A DNA stretch of 64,000 bases, taken from the NCBI GenBank assembly GCA_017308475.1, contig JAFKEU010000012.1:62001-126000 (forward strand), given 5' to 3'. Positions 27,244 to 35,919 of the stretch are shown here, in pieces. Origin of the DNA: Alphaproteobacteria bacterium (GTDB lineage: Bacteria; Pseudomonadota; Alphaproteobacteria; Micropepsales; Micropepsaceae). A model generated the notes under the pieces. The model was not told where the DNA came from, searched no databases, and saw only the letters and a program-made list of their open reading frames with translations. Each line of letters starts with the position of its first letter. Positions within the stretch are counted from its first letter, which is position 1. A program made the translations under genes and the position numbers.

Positions 27244-28019
27244 CGCCCTGGTGGCAGCGGAACAAAAGCACTCACGCGCCGCCTGTAATCTGCATATGCC
27301 GGACGGCGTTCCTCGATGCCATGCTCCATCGGAGTGATACCCGAGACTTGCAGCAGCAGGAACGTCACCAGGAGCGGCGAGAGGATCAGCCACCAGGCAT
27401 GGGCGGCGGAGAAGCCGATCAGGAAGAACCCCCACCACATCAGCGCCTCGCCGAAATAGTTGGGATGGCGTGACCAGCTCCACAGGCCGCGATCCAGAAC
27501 CTTGCCCCTGTTGGCGGGTTCGGCACGGAACCTGGCCAACTGAAAATCTGCCACCGACTCGAACAGCAGCCCTGTCACGGCCAGCGCGATGCCCGCATAG
27601 TCCATCCCTGCAAGCACCGGCAGGCCCGACAGCATGGCCGCAACCAGAGGCGCGGGAATGAACCAGATGAGAATCGCTTGCAACAGGAACACCTGGACCA
27701 GGCTCCACCACGACCAGCGCGCCCCGAAATGGCGGCGCATGGCGGCATAGCGATGACCTTCGCCGTGATGGCGGGCGTAGACATGGGCTGCCAGCCGGAC
27801 GGCCCAGATATTCACCAGTAAAAGCGCCGTGGATGCTCTGGGACCGGCCGCCGGAGCCATGATGGCGGCGATGTCGACCACACCGGCTACGCCGGGTCCC
27901 CAGAAGATGTCGACGATACTGGCGTCCTTGCGCCGCAGCGAAACCAGCCAGAGCAGAAGCCCGCCGGAGATTGCGAAAACCAGGCCCCAGAGAGGCGGCG
28001 TCGGAAGCGGCACGGTCAT
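27240..28019 (-). CDS. DUF1295 / steroid 5-alpha-reductase-family membrane protein
   Basis: 259 residues, about six hydrophobic helices. The C-terminal signature [31 protein letters not shown] is that of DUF1295, a branch of the isoprenylcysteine methyltransferase / steroid reductase superfamily. Substrates in bacteria are unknown. It is convergent with the DUF1345 gene and divergent from hemA. Confidence 0.86.
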   Translation of the reverse strand: MTVPLPTPPLWGLVFAISGGLLLWLVSLRRKDASIVDIFWGPGVAGVVDIAAIMAPAAGPRASTALLLVNIWAVRLAAHVYARHHGEGHRYAAMRRHFGARWSWWSLVQVFLLQAILIWFIPAPLVAAMLSGLPVLAGMDYAGIALAVTGLLFESVADFQLARFRAEPANRGKVLDRGLWSWSRHPNYFGEALMWWGFFLIGFSAAHAWWLILSPLLVTFLLLQVSGITPMEHGIEERRPAYADYRRRVSAFVPLPPGR

Positions 28020-28100
28020 GTGACAAATTGCGTGGAATCAAACACTTCTTTCGGTTTATCCTGCCTTGTCAGGGCGCGAACCGATCCAAAGGCAGTATCC

Positions 28101-29336
28101 ATGGCGTTTTCCTACCGGTCCAGCTTCCAGGAAGCTCTGGCGGCTCTCAAGCGTGAGGGGCGCTACCGCGTGTTCGCCGACATCCTGCGCGAATGCGGCG
28201 CCTATCCCAAGGCGGGTCTGATCGAGAACGGCATTACCTATACCGACAACAGGGGGCTGCCGATCACCGTCTGGTGCTCCAACGACTATCTGAACATGGG
28301 CCAGCATCCCAAGGTGCTGGCGGCGATGCATGAGGCGGTGGATGCGGTGGGCGCCGGTTCGGGCGGCACGCGCAACATTTCGGGCACCACGCACTATCAC
28401 GTCGAGCTTGAGCGCGAACTGGCCGACCTGCACGGCAAGGAGGCCGCGCTGCTGTTCACAAGCGGCTTCGTCTCCAATGACGCCACGCTCTCCACCCTGG
28501 CCAAGGTGCTGCCCGGGTTGATCATTTTCTCGGACGAGCTCAACCATGCCTCGATGATCGAAGGCATCCGTCATGGCGGGACGGCCAAATACGTCTTCCG
28601 CCACAATGACATGGAACATCTGGAAGAGCTGCTGAAGGCGGCCGGCTCCGCGGCCCCCAAGTTGATCGCCTTCGAGAGCGTCTATTCGATGGAGGGCGAA
28701 TTTTCGCCCACTGAACAGATCTGCGACCTTGCGGAAAAATATGGCGCGCTGACCTATATCGACGAGGTCCATGGCGTGGGCCTCTATGGCCCGCGCGGTG
28801 CCGGTGTTGCCGCGCGTGATGGCACCATGGGCCGTATCGACATCGTCGAAGGCACGCTGGCCAAGGCGTTCGGCGTCATGGGCGGCTATATCGCCGCCAG
28901 CACCGAGCTGGTGGACTGCATCCGCTCCTTCGCGCCGGGCTTCATCTTCACTACCTCACTGGCGCCAGTGATTGCAGCGGGCACGCTGGCTTCGATCCGG
29001 CACCTGAAGTCCAGCGACGTCGAACGCGAAAGGCTGGCCGAGCGTGCCGCCACCCTGAAGCAGAAGATGGCGGTCGCGAAGCTCCCCGTGATGGATAGCC
29101 CCAGCCATATCGTGCCGGTGTTCGTGGGCGATGCCGCACTGTGCAAGGCGGTGTCCGATTCGCTGCTCAAGGACCACGGCGTCTATGTGCAGCCGATCAA
29201 CTATCCCACCGTGCCGCGCGGCACAGAGCGGCTGCGCTTCACCCCGTCGCCGGCCCATACCGACGCGATGATGGATGCCCTGGTCGATGCGCTGGTGGTG
29301 GTGTGGGACGCCCACAAGCTCGCCCGCGCGGCTTGA
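28101..29336 (+). CDS. hemA: 5-aminolevulinate synthase
   Basis: 411 residues from ATG 28101 ([25 protein letters not shown]), the usual alphaproteobacterial start; an upstream extension was rejected. Fold-type I PLP enzyme joining glycine and succinyl-CoA to 5-aminolevulinate. The glycine-rich [14 protein letters not shown] region, [12 protein letters not shown] and the PLP-Lys segment [16 protein letters not shown] are present. It is followed by a coupled small gene and, across mucR, by glyA, which makes the substrate glycine. Confidence 0.94.
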   Translation: MAFSYRSSFQEALAALKREGRYRVFADILRECGAYPKAGLIENGITYTDNRGLPITVWCSNDYLNMGQHPKVLAAMHEAVDAVGAGSGGTRNISGTTHYHVELERELADLHGKEAALLFTSGFVSNDATLSTLAKVLPGLIIFSDELNHASMIEGIRHGGTAKYVFRHNDMEHLEELLKAAGSAAPKLIAFESVYSMEGEFSPTEQICDLAEKYGALTYIDEVHGVGLYGPRGAGVAARDGTMGRIDIVEGTLAKAFGVMGGYIAASTELVDCIRSFAPGFIFTTSLAPVIAAGTLASIRHLKSSDVERERLAERAATLKQKMAVAKLPVMDSPSHIVPVFVGDAALCKAVSDSLLKDHGVYVQPINYPTVPRGTERLRFTPSPAHTDAMMDALVDALVVVWDAHKLARAA

Positions 29337-29515
29337 GCGCTCACCAGCCGATCTACGTCGAATTCGTGGTCCTCGGGAACACGGTCAAGGCAACGGCCAT
29401 CGATCCTGCCAGCGGCCTTGAGGCCAGCATCATCGGCCCTGCCGGCGCGCCGCAATCGGTTCTGGCCCAGGCGGCGCGCCGCAAGCTGGACTATCTGGCC
29501 CGGAAAAAGGGTTAG
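29333..29515 (+). CDS. Small conserved protein (DUF6898-like)
   Basis: 60 residues starting at a TTG that overlaps the hemA stop (TTGA). The sequence [24 protein letters not shown]…[16 protein letters not shown] resembles the short DUF6898 proteins found beside hemA and glyA in Rhodospirillales-like genomes. Function is unknown. The TTGA overlap implies translation by terminating hemA ribosomes. It overlaps mucR tail to tail by 4 bp. Family assignment is from memory of the pattern. Confidence 0.6.
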   Translation: MSAHQPIYVEFVVLGNTVKATAIDPASGLEASIIGPAGAPQSVLAQAARRKLDYLARKKG

Positions 29516-29931
29516 CCCTTGCGCCGCCGCTTCGCCTGGGAGCCGCGGCCCAGGCCGATCTTCTTGGCGAAGTCACTGCGCCGCTTGGCATAATTGGGCG
29601 CCACCATCGGATAATCGGGCGGCAGGCTCCAGCGCTGGCGATACTCGTCGGGCGACAGCTTGTAGCGCGAGCGCAGATAACGCTTGAGCATTTTCAGCTT
29701 CTTCCCGTCTTCCAGGCAGACAATAAAGTCCGGCGTTACCGATTTTTTGACCGACACCGCGGGAGCGCGTGGCGCACTGGGAACCTCGCCATTGCCCATG
29801 CCCCCAAGGGTGGCATGGACACTCCTGATGATCACGGGGAGGTCGCCGGGCGCGATGGTGTTTTTGCTGACATAGGCGGCCACAATCTCCGTCACCATTT
29901 TGAGGATCTCATCTTCGCCTTGGCTACGCAT
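29512..29931 (-). CDS. mucR: MucR/Ros-family transcriptional regulator
   Basis: 139 residues from ATG 29931, the conserved start (DEILKMVTEIVAAYVSKNTI). The DNA-binding half has CLEDGKKLKMLKRYLRSRYKLSPDEYRQRW and the family's DYPMVAPNYAKRRSDFAKKIGLG tail. MucR proteins are global H-NS-like repressors binding AT-rich promoters. The zinc-site Cys and Asp are present, but the two expected His are Tyr and Arg here, so a zinc-free fold is likely. It is divergent from glyA. Confidence 0.88.
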   Translation of the reverse strand: MRSQGEDEILKMVTEIVAAYVSKNTIAPGDLPVIIRSVHATLGGMGNGEVPSAPRAPAVSVKKSVTPDFIVCLEDGKKLKMLKRYLRSRYKLSPDEYRQRWSLPPDYPMVAPNYAKRRSDFAKKIGLGRGSQAKRRRKG

Positions 29932-30236
29932 ACGCCACACTCCTTCGACATCTGCGGTCCGGATGCTGGAAACCGGGGCCGCAATCCTCGGTCTTTTGCG
30001 GCAGCATCGCGGCTTAAATGGGGCCGCCACGGGGGCATTTAACCGCCCGCCGGACGCCAGGCCTAGGGCCGCTGACAGCGGCAATGAACCACACTTCCTG
30101 TATCTTTTAACAATCCTGCCCCGCTGCCGCACCAAGATGCTAGATTTGGTGCGGGGAAGACGGTAAATCCGCCACTTCTGTGCGGGGGCGCTAGATCAGC
30201 CCTCGACCCGTCTTCAGCATCTTCAAAGAGGCTTGC
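29932..30236. other. Divergent mucR-glyA regulatory gap
   Basis: 305 bp with no credible gene. It holds an AT-rich stretch near 30105-30115 (a likely MucR autoregulation region, by analogy) and one strong hairpin described separately. No known riboswitch for glycine or SAM could be recognised. Confidence 0.5.
30127..30154 (+). repeat. Hairpin in the glyA leader region
   Basis: A 9-bp perfect inverted repeat, CCGCACCAA / TTGGTGCGG, encloses a 10-nt loop (gatgctagat), 83 bp upstream of glyA. No T-tract follows. It may be an operator or leader structure. Confidence 0.5.
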
Positions 30237-31559
30237 ATGTCGGCCATTGCCACCCACTCCGATGCAAAAGGGTCTGCCGAGCGAAATTCCGGCTTTTTTA
30301 CCAATGGTTTAGAGGCATCGGATCCCGAGGTGGCCGCCGCCATCCAGGACGAACTGGACCGCCAGCGCGAGAAGATCGAACTGATCGCCAGCGAGAATAT
30401 CGTCTCGCGAGCTGTGCTGGAGGCGCAGGGCTCGGTCCTGACAAACAAGTATGCGGAAGGTTATCCCGGCAAGCGCTATTACGGCGGCTGCGAATATGTC
30501 GACGTGATCGAGACCCTGGCGATCGAGCGGGCCAAGAAGCTGTTCGGCGCCAATTTCGCCAATGTCCAGCCCAACTCCGGCAGCCAGATGAACCAGGCCG
30601 TGTTCCTGGCGCTGCTGCAACCTGGGGATACCTTCATGGGCCTGGATCTGGCTGCGGGCGGCCATCTGACCCACGGCTCGCCGGTCAACATGAGCGGCAA
30701 GTGGTTCAAGCCGGTTTCCTATGGCGTGCGCCGCGACGACCAGCTTCTGGACATGGACGAAGTCGCCCGCCTGGCGCGTGAGCACAAGCCCAAGCTGATC
30801 ATCGCGGGCGGCACCGCCTATAGCCGGGTGTGGGACTTTGCACGCTTCCGCGAGATTGCGGACGAGGTGGGCGCCTGGCTGATGGTCGACATGGCACACT
30901 TCTCTGGCCTGGTGGCGGGCGGGGTGCATCCCAACCCGGTGCCGCACGCCCATGTCGTGACATCGACCACGCACAAATCGCTGCGCGGCCCGCGCGGCGG
31001 CCTGATCCTGACCAATGACGAGGCGCTGGCAAAGAAGCTCAACTCCGCCATTTTCCCCGGGCTGCAGGGCGGCCCCTTGATGCATGTCATCGCGGCCAAG
31101 GCCGTTGCCTTCGCCGAAGCACTGCGGCCGGAGTTCAAGGTCTATGCGAAGAATGTGGTGGAGAATGCCAGGGCGCTGGCCGCCGAACTGAGAGCGCAGG
31201 GGCTGGACATCGTGTCAGGCGGCACCGACAACCACCTGATGCTGGTCGACCTTCGTCCCAAGAAGGTCAACGGCAAGTTCACCGAGAAGGCGCTGGACCG
31301 TGCTTTCATCACCTGCAACAAGAACGCCATTCCCTTCGATCCCGAAAAGCCCTTCGTCACCTCCGGCATCCGGTTGGGCACGCCCGCCGGCACAACGCGC
31401 GGCTTCGGCGTGGCCGAATTCCGCGAGATCGGCAAGCTGATCGTGGAAGTGATCGACGGGCTGGCCGGCAGGAATCACGAGGACGGTGACGCGGAATCCG
31501 AAGCACGCGTGCGCGAGAAGGTCGGCGATCTGTGCCGGCGATTTCCCATCTATCCATAA
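30237..31559 (+). CDS. glyA: Serine hydroxymethyltransferase
   Basis: 440 residues. It interconverts serine and glycine with tetrahydrofolate. The PLP-Lys segment [20 protein letters not shown], the N-terminal [11 protein letters not shown] and [18 protein letters not shown] blocks and the C-terminal [17 protein letters not shown] are complete. It is followed after 17 bp by nrdR, the conserved alphaproteobacterial order. Its glycine feeds the hemA reaction nearby. Confidence 0.95.
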   Translation: MSAIATHSDAKGSAERNSGFFTNGLEASDPEVAAAIQDELDRQREKIELIASENIVSRAVLEAQGSVLTNKYAEGYPGKRYYGGCEYVDVIETLAIERAKKLFGANFANVQPNSGSQMNQAVFLALLQPGDTFMGLDLAAGGHLTHGSPVNMSGKWFKPVSYGVRRDDQLLDMDEVARLAREHKPKLIIAGGTAYSRVWDFARFREIADEVGAWLMVDMAHFSGLVAGGVHPNPVPHAHVVTSTTHKSLRGPRGGLILTNDEALAKKLNSAIFPGLQGGPLMHVIAAKAVAFAEALRPEFKVYAKNVVENARALAAELRAQGLDIVSGGTDNHLMLVDLRPKKVNGKFTEKALDRAFITCNKNAIPFDPEKPFVTSGIRLGTPAGTTRGFGVAEFREIGKLIVEVIDGLAGRNHEDGDAESEARVREKVGDLCRRFPIYP

Positions 31560-31576
31560 TAAAAAGAGAGGCGAGA

Positions 31577-32041
31577 ATGCGCTGCCCCTTCTGCGGACAT
31601 GACGACAGCCAGGTGAAGGACAGCCGTCCTTCCGAGGACAACTCCGCCATCCGCCGCCGCCGCCACTGCCCGGAATGCGGCGGACGCTTCACCACTTTCG
31701 AACGGGTGCAGCTGCGCGAACTGATCGTGGTGAAGAAAAGCGGCCGGCGCGAGGCATTTGACCGCGACAAGCTGGAACGCTCGATCAACCACGCGCTGCG
31801 CAAGCGCCCGGTGGAGCGAGAGCGCGTGGACCGCATGATCACGGGCATCGTGCGCCGCCTGGAGTCCATGGGTGAAAACGAGATTCCCGCCAATGTGATC
31901 GGTGAACTGGTCATGCAGGCGCTGGCAAGCCTCGACAAGGTAGCCTATGTGCGCTTTGCATCCGTCTACCGGAACTTCCGCGAGACCCGCGATTTCGAGA
32001 CGCTGATCGGCGAACTCGAGGGCGAAGACAAGTTGGAATGA
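31577..32041 (+). CDS. nrdR: Transcriptional repressor NrdR
   Basis: 154 residues from ATG 31577 behind a GAGAGGCGAGA site. The N-terminal zinc ribbon ([19 protein letters not shown]…[14 protein letters not shown]) and the ATP-cone domain ([24 protein letters not shown]…) are complete. NrdR senses ATP/dATP and represses ribonucleotide reductase operons at NrdR boxes. It sits between glyA and a rib/nus cluster. Confidence 0.95.
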   Translation: MRCPFCGHDDSQVKDSRPSEDNSAIRRRRHCPECGGRFTTFERVQLRELIVVKKSGRREAFDRDKLERSINHALRKRPVERERVDRMITGIVRRLESMGENEIPANVIGELVMQALASLDKVAYVRFASVYRNFRETRDFETLIGELEGEDKLE

Positions 32042-32192
32042 TTTTTTAGATGGGCCCCATCCGCCCTGCACAGCTTTGCTCATTGTGCGCCGGCTCTGGT
32101 CGTCGCCCAATTCTCGCTTCTGCGGGCACCTCTACCTCCTGTGCGCCGATGCGCACGAGGGCGAGACGGAGCTGTATGCGCGTCGGCGGGTC

Positions 32193-32612
32193 ATGAATAT
32201 CCTGATCATCGAATCCCGCTATTTCCCGGCCGTCACGGACGCGCTGCTTGATGGCGCCACCCTGGCTCTGGAGAAGGGCGGCGCTCTCTTCGAGCGTTTT
32301 TCCGTGCCGGGCGTTCTGGAGCTGCCGCCGGCCATTGCCCTGGCCGCGCGCAGCGGAAGGCCGTTCGAGGGCTATGTGGCCCTGGGCTGCGTGCTGGGTA
32401 TGTCCGCCACGGCGGACATGCTCTATCGGGAATCCGCGCGCGGGTTGATGATGCTGGGAACAGAAGGCCTGTCGATCGGCAATGGCGTGCTGATGGCCGC
32501 CGACGAGGATGCGGCGATGGCATTGGCGATGGACCAGGATGTGGGCGGCGATGCCGCGCGCGCGGCGCTGTCGCTGATTGTGCTGCGCCAGCGCCTGGGG
32601 ATTCTGTCATGA
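32193..32612 (+). CDS. 6,7-dimethyl-8-ribityllumazine synthase-like protein with altered active site
   Basis: 139 residues from ATG 32193. It has the lumazine synthase frame: VTDALLDGATLAL, VPGVLELPPAIALAARSG, the VALGCVL strand, then RESARGLM and SIGNGVLMAADEDAA. The segment that should read GETxHFEHV, carrying the catalytic His, is GMSATADML. The canonical riboflavin step (joining the pyrimidine and dihydroxybutanone phosphate) may therefore be lost or slow. In the usual operon ribD, ribE and ribBA precede ribH; here nrdR does, after 151 bp. It could be a degenerate copy with the active ribH elsewhere. Confidence 0.72.
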   Translation: MNILIIESRYFPAVTDALLDGATLALEKGGALFERFSVPGVLELPPAIALAARSGRPFEGYVALGCVLGMSATADMLYRESARGLMMLGTEGLSIGNGVLMAADEDAAMALAMDQDVGGDAARAALSLIVLRQRLGILS

Positions 32613-32622
32613 GGGATATTCC

Positions 32623-33105
32623 GTGAGTCAGGCAGACGAGCGCCGTGCAGCACGCCTGGCCGCGGTTCAGGCGCTTTATCAGATGGAAATTTCGGGCGAG
32701 GGCGCCGAGGAGGTGGGCGAGCAGTTCATCGCCCATCGCTTCGCCGAGCTGAGCGAAGCTGGGATGGCGACGCCCGATGAAGCCTTCTTCACCGCCATCC
32801 TGGAAGGCGTGCCGGCCCACCAGGTCGAGATCGACCGCGCCATCGCCTCGGCGCTGTCGCAGAACTGGAAGCTGGAGCGGGTGGATTCCATCCTGCGCGC
32901 AGTGCTGCGCTGTGGCGTGTTCGAACTGGTGGCGCGCCGTGACGTGCCCGCAAAGGTGGTGATCGACGAGTACGTCGCTGTGGCCGGCGCGTTCTTTGGC
33001 GGCGACGAGCCGGGCTTCGTCAATGCGGCGCTGGATACGCTGGCAAGGCGCAAGCGCGCGAAGGAATTCGGACTTCCGGTCCCCGATGATGAAATTGAGT
33101 TTTAG
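32623..33105 (+). CDS. nusB: Transcription antitermination factor NusB
   Basis: 160 residues from GTG 32623, placed by a GAGGGA site 6 bp upstream. The all-helical NusB/RsmB fold is visible: RRAARLAAVQALYQMEIS near the start, NWKLERVDSILRAVLRCGVFELVARRDVPAKVVIDEYV in the middle. NusB with NusE (S10) binds boxA RNA in rRNA antitermination. thiL, its usual downstream neighbour, is 2.8 kb away because two unrelated genes intervene. Confidence 0.92.
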   Translation: MSQADERRAARLAAVQALYQMEISGEGAEEVGEQFIAHRFAELSEAGMATPDEAFFTAILEGVPAHQVEIDRAIASALSQNWKLERVDSILRAVLRCGVFELVARRDVPAKVVIDEYVAVAGAFFGGDEPGFVNAALDTLARRKRAKEFGLPVPDDEIEF

Positions 33106-33272
33106 TCGGCCAATACGATCGGCCTAAATTTTTCTTCATCATTTGTCTTTTTGTCGCAAGACCGGTCTCACGGACACATGCAAGCTATTCCTGCGACAGG
33201 ACTTTCCCCGATTTAATGCCTGCGGCGGCCACGTCATGGCAAGACTTGGCAGTGACAAGTGTTGGTGGTGCC

Positions 33273-33288
33273 ATGCCCCCGGGGGCAT
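33273..33288. repeat. Perfect GC palindrome upstream of the first HpcH/HpaI-fold gene
   Basis: ATGCCCCCGGGGGCAT is a perfect 16-bp palindrome about 50 bp before the start at 33339, in the 233-bp gap after nusB. It could be an operator; no known regulator is assigned. Confidence 0.5.
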
Positions 33289-33338
33289 TGGTGTGACGCC
33301 ATTGCTTTGCACCACAACAATCTAGGGGAGGATATTCC

Positions 33339-34445
33339 ATGGACATGAAGAAGCGAGATTTCCTGGGCCTTGCGGCCGGGGTGGGAGCTGCCGCGGGCCT
33401 GGCCGGTGCCGCGCAGGCACAGCCGCGCCGCCAGGTACCGCCGGAGATGATGGGTGTTCGCACGCAGAACCCGATCCTGGCGAACAGCAACAAGCAGCCC
33501 TCGACGGTCGACTGGAACTACAAGCCGCGCCGCATCAACAAGGCGATCGAGCTGTGGGAAGATGGCCAGCCGATCTACTACAACGGCTCCGGCCTTGGTC
33601 CGGGCGTCGATCCTTACGCCCAGGGCGTGAAGATGGCGCGCACCTGGTATGACGCCATCAATGTCGAGATGGAACATGGCGCGCTCGATTTCTCGCAGCT
33701 GCGTGAATTCATGCGCGGCCTGGTCGATGGCGGCCCGACCCGCAGCGGCCACCGCACCCCCGCCGTGTTCGTCGAGACCTGCATCATCGGCCTGGACGAG
33801 CCGTATATGCGCGCCAATACCTGGGTGATCGAGCAGCTGCTGGACTGCGGCATCCACGGCATCCACATGTGCCATGCCCGCGATACCAAGGCGGTGCAGG
33901 TGGCGATGCAGATGGGCTGCCGCTATCCGTTCAAGCGCCCGGGCATTCCCGATCTGCCCATGCGCGGCCTGCGCGGGTCCTCGGCCGGCTATGCCGCCCA
34001 GATCTGGGGCGTCAACACCTTCAAGTACAATCACGTCGCCGATTTGTGGCCGCTCAATCCCAAGGGCGAACTGATCTTCGGCGTGAAGATCGAGGATACC
34101 TATTGTGACGAGCAGGCCGCCGGCACAATCGCGCTGCCCGGCATGTCGATGGCCGAATGGGGCCCGGGCGATCACAGCTACTGGCTCTATGGTCTTGACG
34201 TGATGCCGGAAGACGGCACCCGTCCGCCGAACATCATGGACATGCCCGAGATGGTGAAGGTGCGCCAGAACGTTCTGGACCTGTGCAAAAAGAACAAGGT
34301 GCGCTTCCTGAACGCGGCCAACACCAACTCCAACTCGTCCGACTTCATCATCAAGCAGATCAAGGACGGCGCGATGGTGCTGGAGTGCGGCGAGGACTCC
34401 GCCATCATGGGCCGCGAGTACACCAAGCGCAAAATGCCAGTTTAA
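33339..34445 (+). CDS. Exported HpcH/HpaI-aldolase-fold protein, copy 1
   Basis: 368 residues. The N-terminus KKRDFLGLAAG…AGAAQA looks like a Tat-type signal (KR variant) with an AQA cleavage site. The mature domain follows the HpcH/HpaI order: EMEHG (His of the family's GEH), GIHMCHARD, GLRGS, then VKIED and GPGDH, which match the metal-binding Glu and Asp. At the place of the catalytic Arg (VVRPSW in HpaI) it has AVFVET. The family cleaves or forms 4-hydroxy-2-ketoacids with pyruvate; this member may bind rather than cleave. It ends with REYTKRKMPV, shared by all three copies. Confidence 0.78.
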   Translation: MDMKKRDFLGLAAGVGAAAGLAGAAQAQPRRQVPPEMMGVRTQNPILANSNKQPSTVDWNYKPRRINKAIELWEDGQPIYYNGSGLGPGVDPYAQGVKMARTWYDAINVEMEHGALDFSQLREFMRGLVDGGPTRSGHRTPAVFVETCIIGLDEPYMRANTWVIEQLLDCGIHGIHMCHARDTKAVQVAMQMGCRYPFKRPGIPDLPMRGLRGSSAGYAAQIWGVNTFKYNHVADLWPLNPKGELIFGVKIEDTYCDEQAAGTIALPGMSMAEWGPGDHSYWLYGLDVMPEDGTRPPNIMDMPEMVKVRQNVLDLCKKNKVRFLNAANTNSNSSDFIIKQIKDGAMVLECGEDSAIMGREYTKRKMPV

Positions 34446-34462
34446 TTCGCATCTTGTCGGGG

Positions 34463-34500
34463 AAGGGCGGTGCCTGATTTGGCACCGCCCTTTCTTTTTT
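34463..34500 (+). terminator. Rho-independent terminator after copy 1
   Basis: A 12-bp stem (AAGGGCGGTGCC / GGCACCGCCCTT) around TGATTT is followed by a run of T (tttctttttt). It separates copy 1 from copy 2, so each has its own promoter. Confidence 0.95.
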
Positions 34501-34530
34501 GCAGTTGCGAGATACGTGCCGGTTCTGTGA

Positions 34531-34652
34531 CGCGAAACGCCTGTTTCGCGGAACGGCTTGCGCGCGCCCGCCTGGGTGTGCAAGGTCGCCCCCCCAGTCA
34601 GCAGATGCGGACACATTGTTGGCGCGGATGCGGACAGATTATCGGTGTCCGC
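34531..34652. repeat. Repeat-rich leader upstream of copy 2
   Basis: An 8-bp inverted repeat (CGCGAAAC gcct GTTTCGCG, 34531-34550) is followed by two direct repeats GATGCGGACA(C/G)ATT at 34604 and 34627 (23-bp period) and an inverted GTGTCCGC at 34645-34652. The array lies 40-160 bp before the gene at 34695 and looks like a multi-site operator. Confidence 0.5.
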
Positions 34653-34694
34653 GCGCGGACTTTCCATTTTCTTTGACACCTGCGGAGAACTCCC

Positions 34695-35756
34695 ATGGAT
34701 ATCAAGAAGCGAGATTTACTGATCGCCGGTGCGGCGCTGGGCGCCGGTCTTGCCGCAAGCAGTGCGAAGGCGCAACCGCGCGAACGGCCGATCAATTCGG
34801 GCACCCAGCCTTCCACCGTGGATCGCAATTACAAGCCCCGCCGCGTCAACAAGGTGATCGAGCTGTGGGAAGACAACCAGCCGGCCTATTACACCGGCCC
34901 CGGAATCGGCCCGGGCGTCGATCCTTACGAGCAGGGCAAGAAGATGGCCAAGACCTGGGCCGACGCCATCTGCTACGACATGGAGCACAATCCGATCGAC
35001 TTCACCTCGCTGCAGGCCTTCATGCAGGGCCTGGCCGATGGCGGCCCCACGGCCAGCGGCCACCGCATCCCCTGCGTGTTCGTCTCCACCCCCATCATCG
35101 GCCTGAACGAGGCTTATATGTGGGCCAACAGCTGGGTGTTCGGCCAGCTTATGGACACCGGCATCATGGGCATCCACATCTGCCACGCCCGCGATCCCAA
35201 GGCGATCGAGGTCGCGGCCCAGGCCTGCGTCCGCTTCCCGTTCAAGTTTCCGGGCGTGCCGCAGCTGGCCCATGAAGGCCTGCGCGGCTCGCCCCAGGTC
35301 TTCCCGCCGCGCATCTGGGGCGTGCCGATGGGCAAGTATCTGCATGTCGCCGACACCTGGCCGCTCAATCCGCGCGGCGAGATGATCTTCGGCGTCAAGA
35401 TCGAGGACGTGCATGCCGACGCCCATGTCGAACAGACTTTGGCGGTCAAGGGTATCTCGATGGCGGAATGGGGTCCGGGCGACCATGCCTATTCGCTCTA
35501 TGGCCTGGAAGCCTTCCCGGAAGACGATCATTCGATGGGCGAGTTGGCGGCGCGGCCGGAAATGAAGGCCGTGCGCCAGAAGGTGCTGGACCTGTGCAAG
35601 AAGAACGGGCTGCGCTTCCTCAATGCCGCCCGCGCCGACGACAACAGTGTCGACAGCGTTGTCCAGCAGATCAAGGATGGCAGCATGATCCTGGAATCCG
35701 ACGAGGCGGCCGCGATCAAGGGACGCGAGTACACCAAGCGAAAGATGCCCGTTTAG
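34695..35756 (+). CDS. Exported HpcH/HpaI-aldolase-fold protein, copy 2
   Basis: 353 residues, clearly paralogous to copy 1 throughout. KKRDLLIAGAALGAGLAAS…AKA is the export signal. DMEHN, GIHICHARDPKAIEVAAQ, GLRGS, VKIEDVHAD and GPGDH align with the HpaI His/Glu/Asp positions, while the Arg position reads CVFVSTPI. The ends (ILESDEAAAIKGREYTKRKMPV region) match the other copies. It has its own leader and its own terminator, and stands between nusB and thiL. Confidence 0.78.
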   Translation: MDIKKRDLLIAGAALGAGLAASSAKAQPRERPINSGTQPSTVDRNYKPRRVNKVIELWEDNQPAYYTGPGIGPGVDPYEQGKKMAKTWADAICYDMEHNPIDFTSLQAFMQGLADGGPTASGHRIPCVFVSTPIIGLNEAYMWANSWVFGQLMDTGIMGIHICHARDPKAIEVAAQACVRFPFKFPGVPQLAHEGLRGSPQVFPPRIWGVPMGKYLHVADTWPLNPRGEMIFGVKIEDVHADAHVEQTLAVKGISMAEWGPGDHAYSLYGLEAFPEDDHSMGELAARPEMKAVRQKVLDLCKKNGLRFLNAARADDNSVDSVVQQIKDGSMILESDEAAAIKGREYTKRKMPV

Positions 35757-35772
35757 CCCAATCTCCGTTCTT

Positions 35773-35852
35773 CTCCCCCTTCGGCGCGTGGCGCCTGGAA
35801 GGGGGAGGGTGTCGCAAGGAGGTGTTTGCGGAACGCAAACCCGACTTGCGAC
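35773..35852. repeat. REP-like intergenic element with two nested hairpins
   Basis: First hairpin: CTCCCCCTTC (35773) with GAAGGGGGAG (ending 35807), enclosing GGCGC-gtg-GCGCC. Second: GTCGCAAG (35811) with CTTGCGAC (ending 35852), enclosing GTTTGCG-gaa-CGCAAAC. This resembles short palindromic intergenic repeats of alphaproteobacteria. A related-looking element lies at 39743. Confidence 0.65.
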
Positions 35853-35869
35853 GGAGGGGGTTCATCAGA

Positions 35870-35908
35870 AAAGGGCGGGATGGCTATTGCCATTCCGCCC
35901 TTTCCTTT
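35870..35908 (+). terminator. Terminator between copy 2 and thiL
   Basis: A 15-bp stem with one G-T pair (AAAGGGCGGGATGGC / GCCATTCCGCCCTTT) and a TATT loop is followed by cctttat. It ends just 12 bp before the thiL start, so thiL must be read through it or be transcribed from a promoter within. Confidence 0.8.
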
Positions 35909-35919
35909 ATTGTGCGCAC

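Noticed and set aside
30030-30236. Glycine or SAM riboswitch before glyA
   Set aside because: Only a single simple hairpin is present; the conserved cores of these riboswitches were not found.
32193-32612. Calling the ribH-like gene a pseudogene
   Set aside because: The frame is intact, full length and tightly placed before nusB; only the active-site segment differs.
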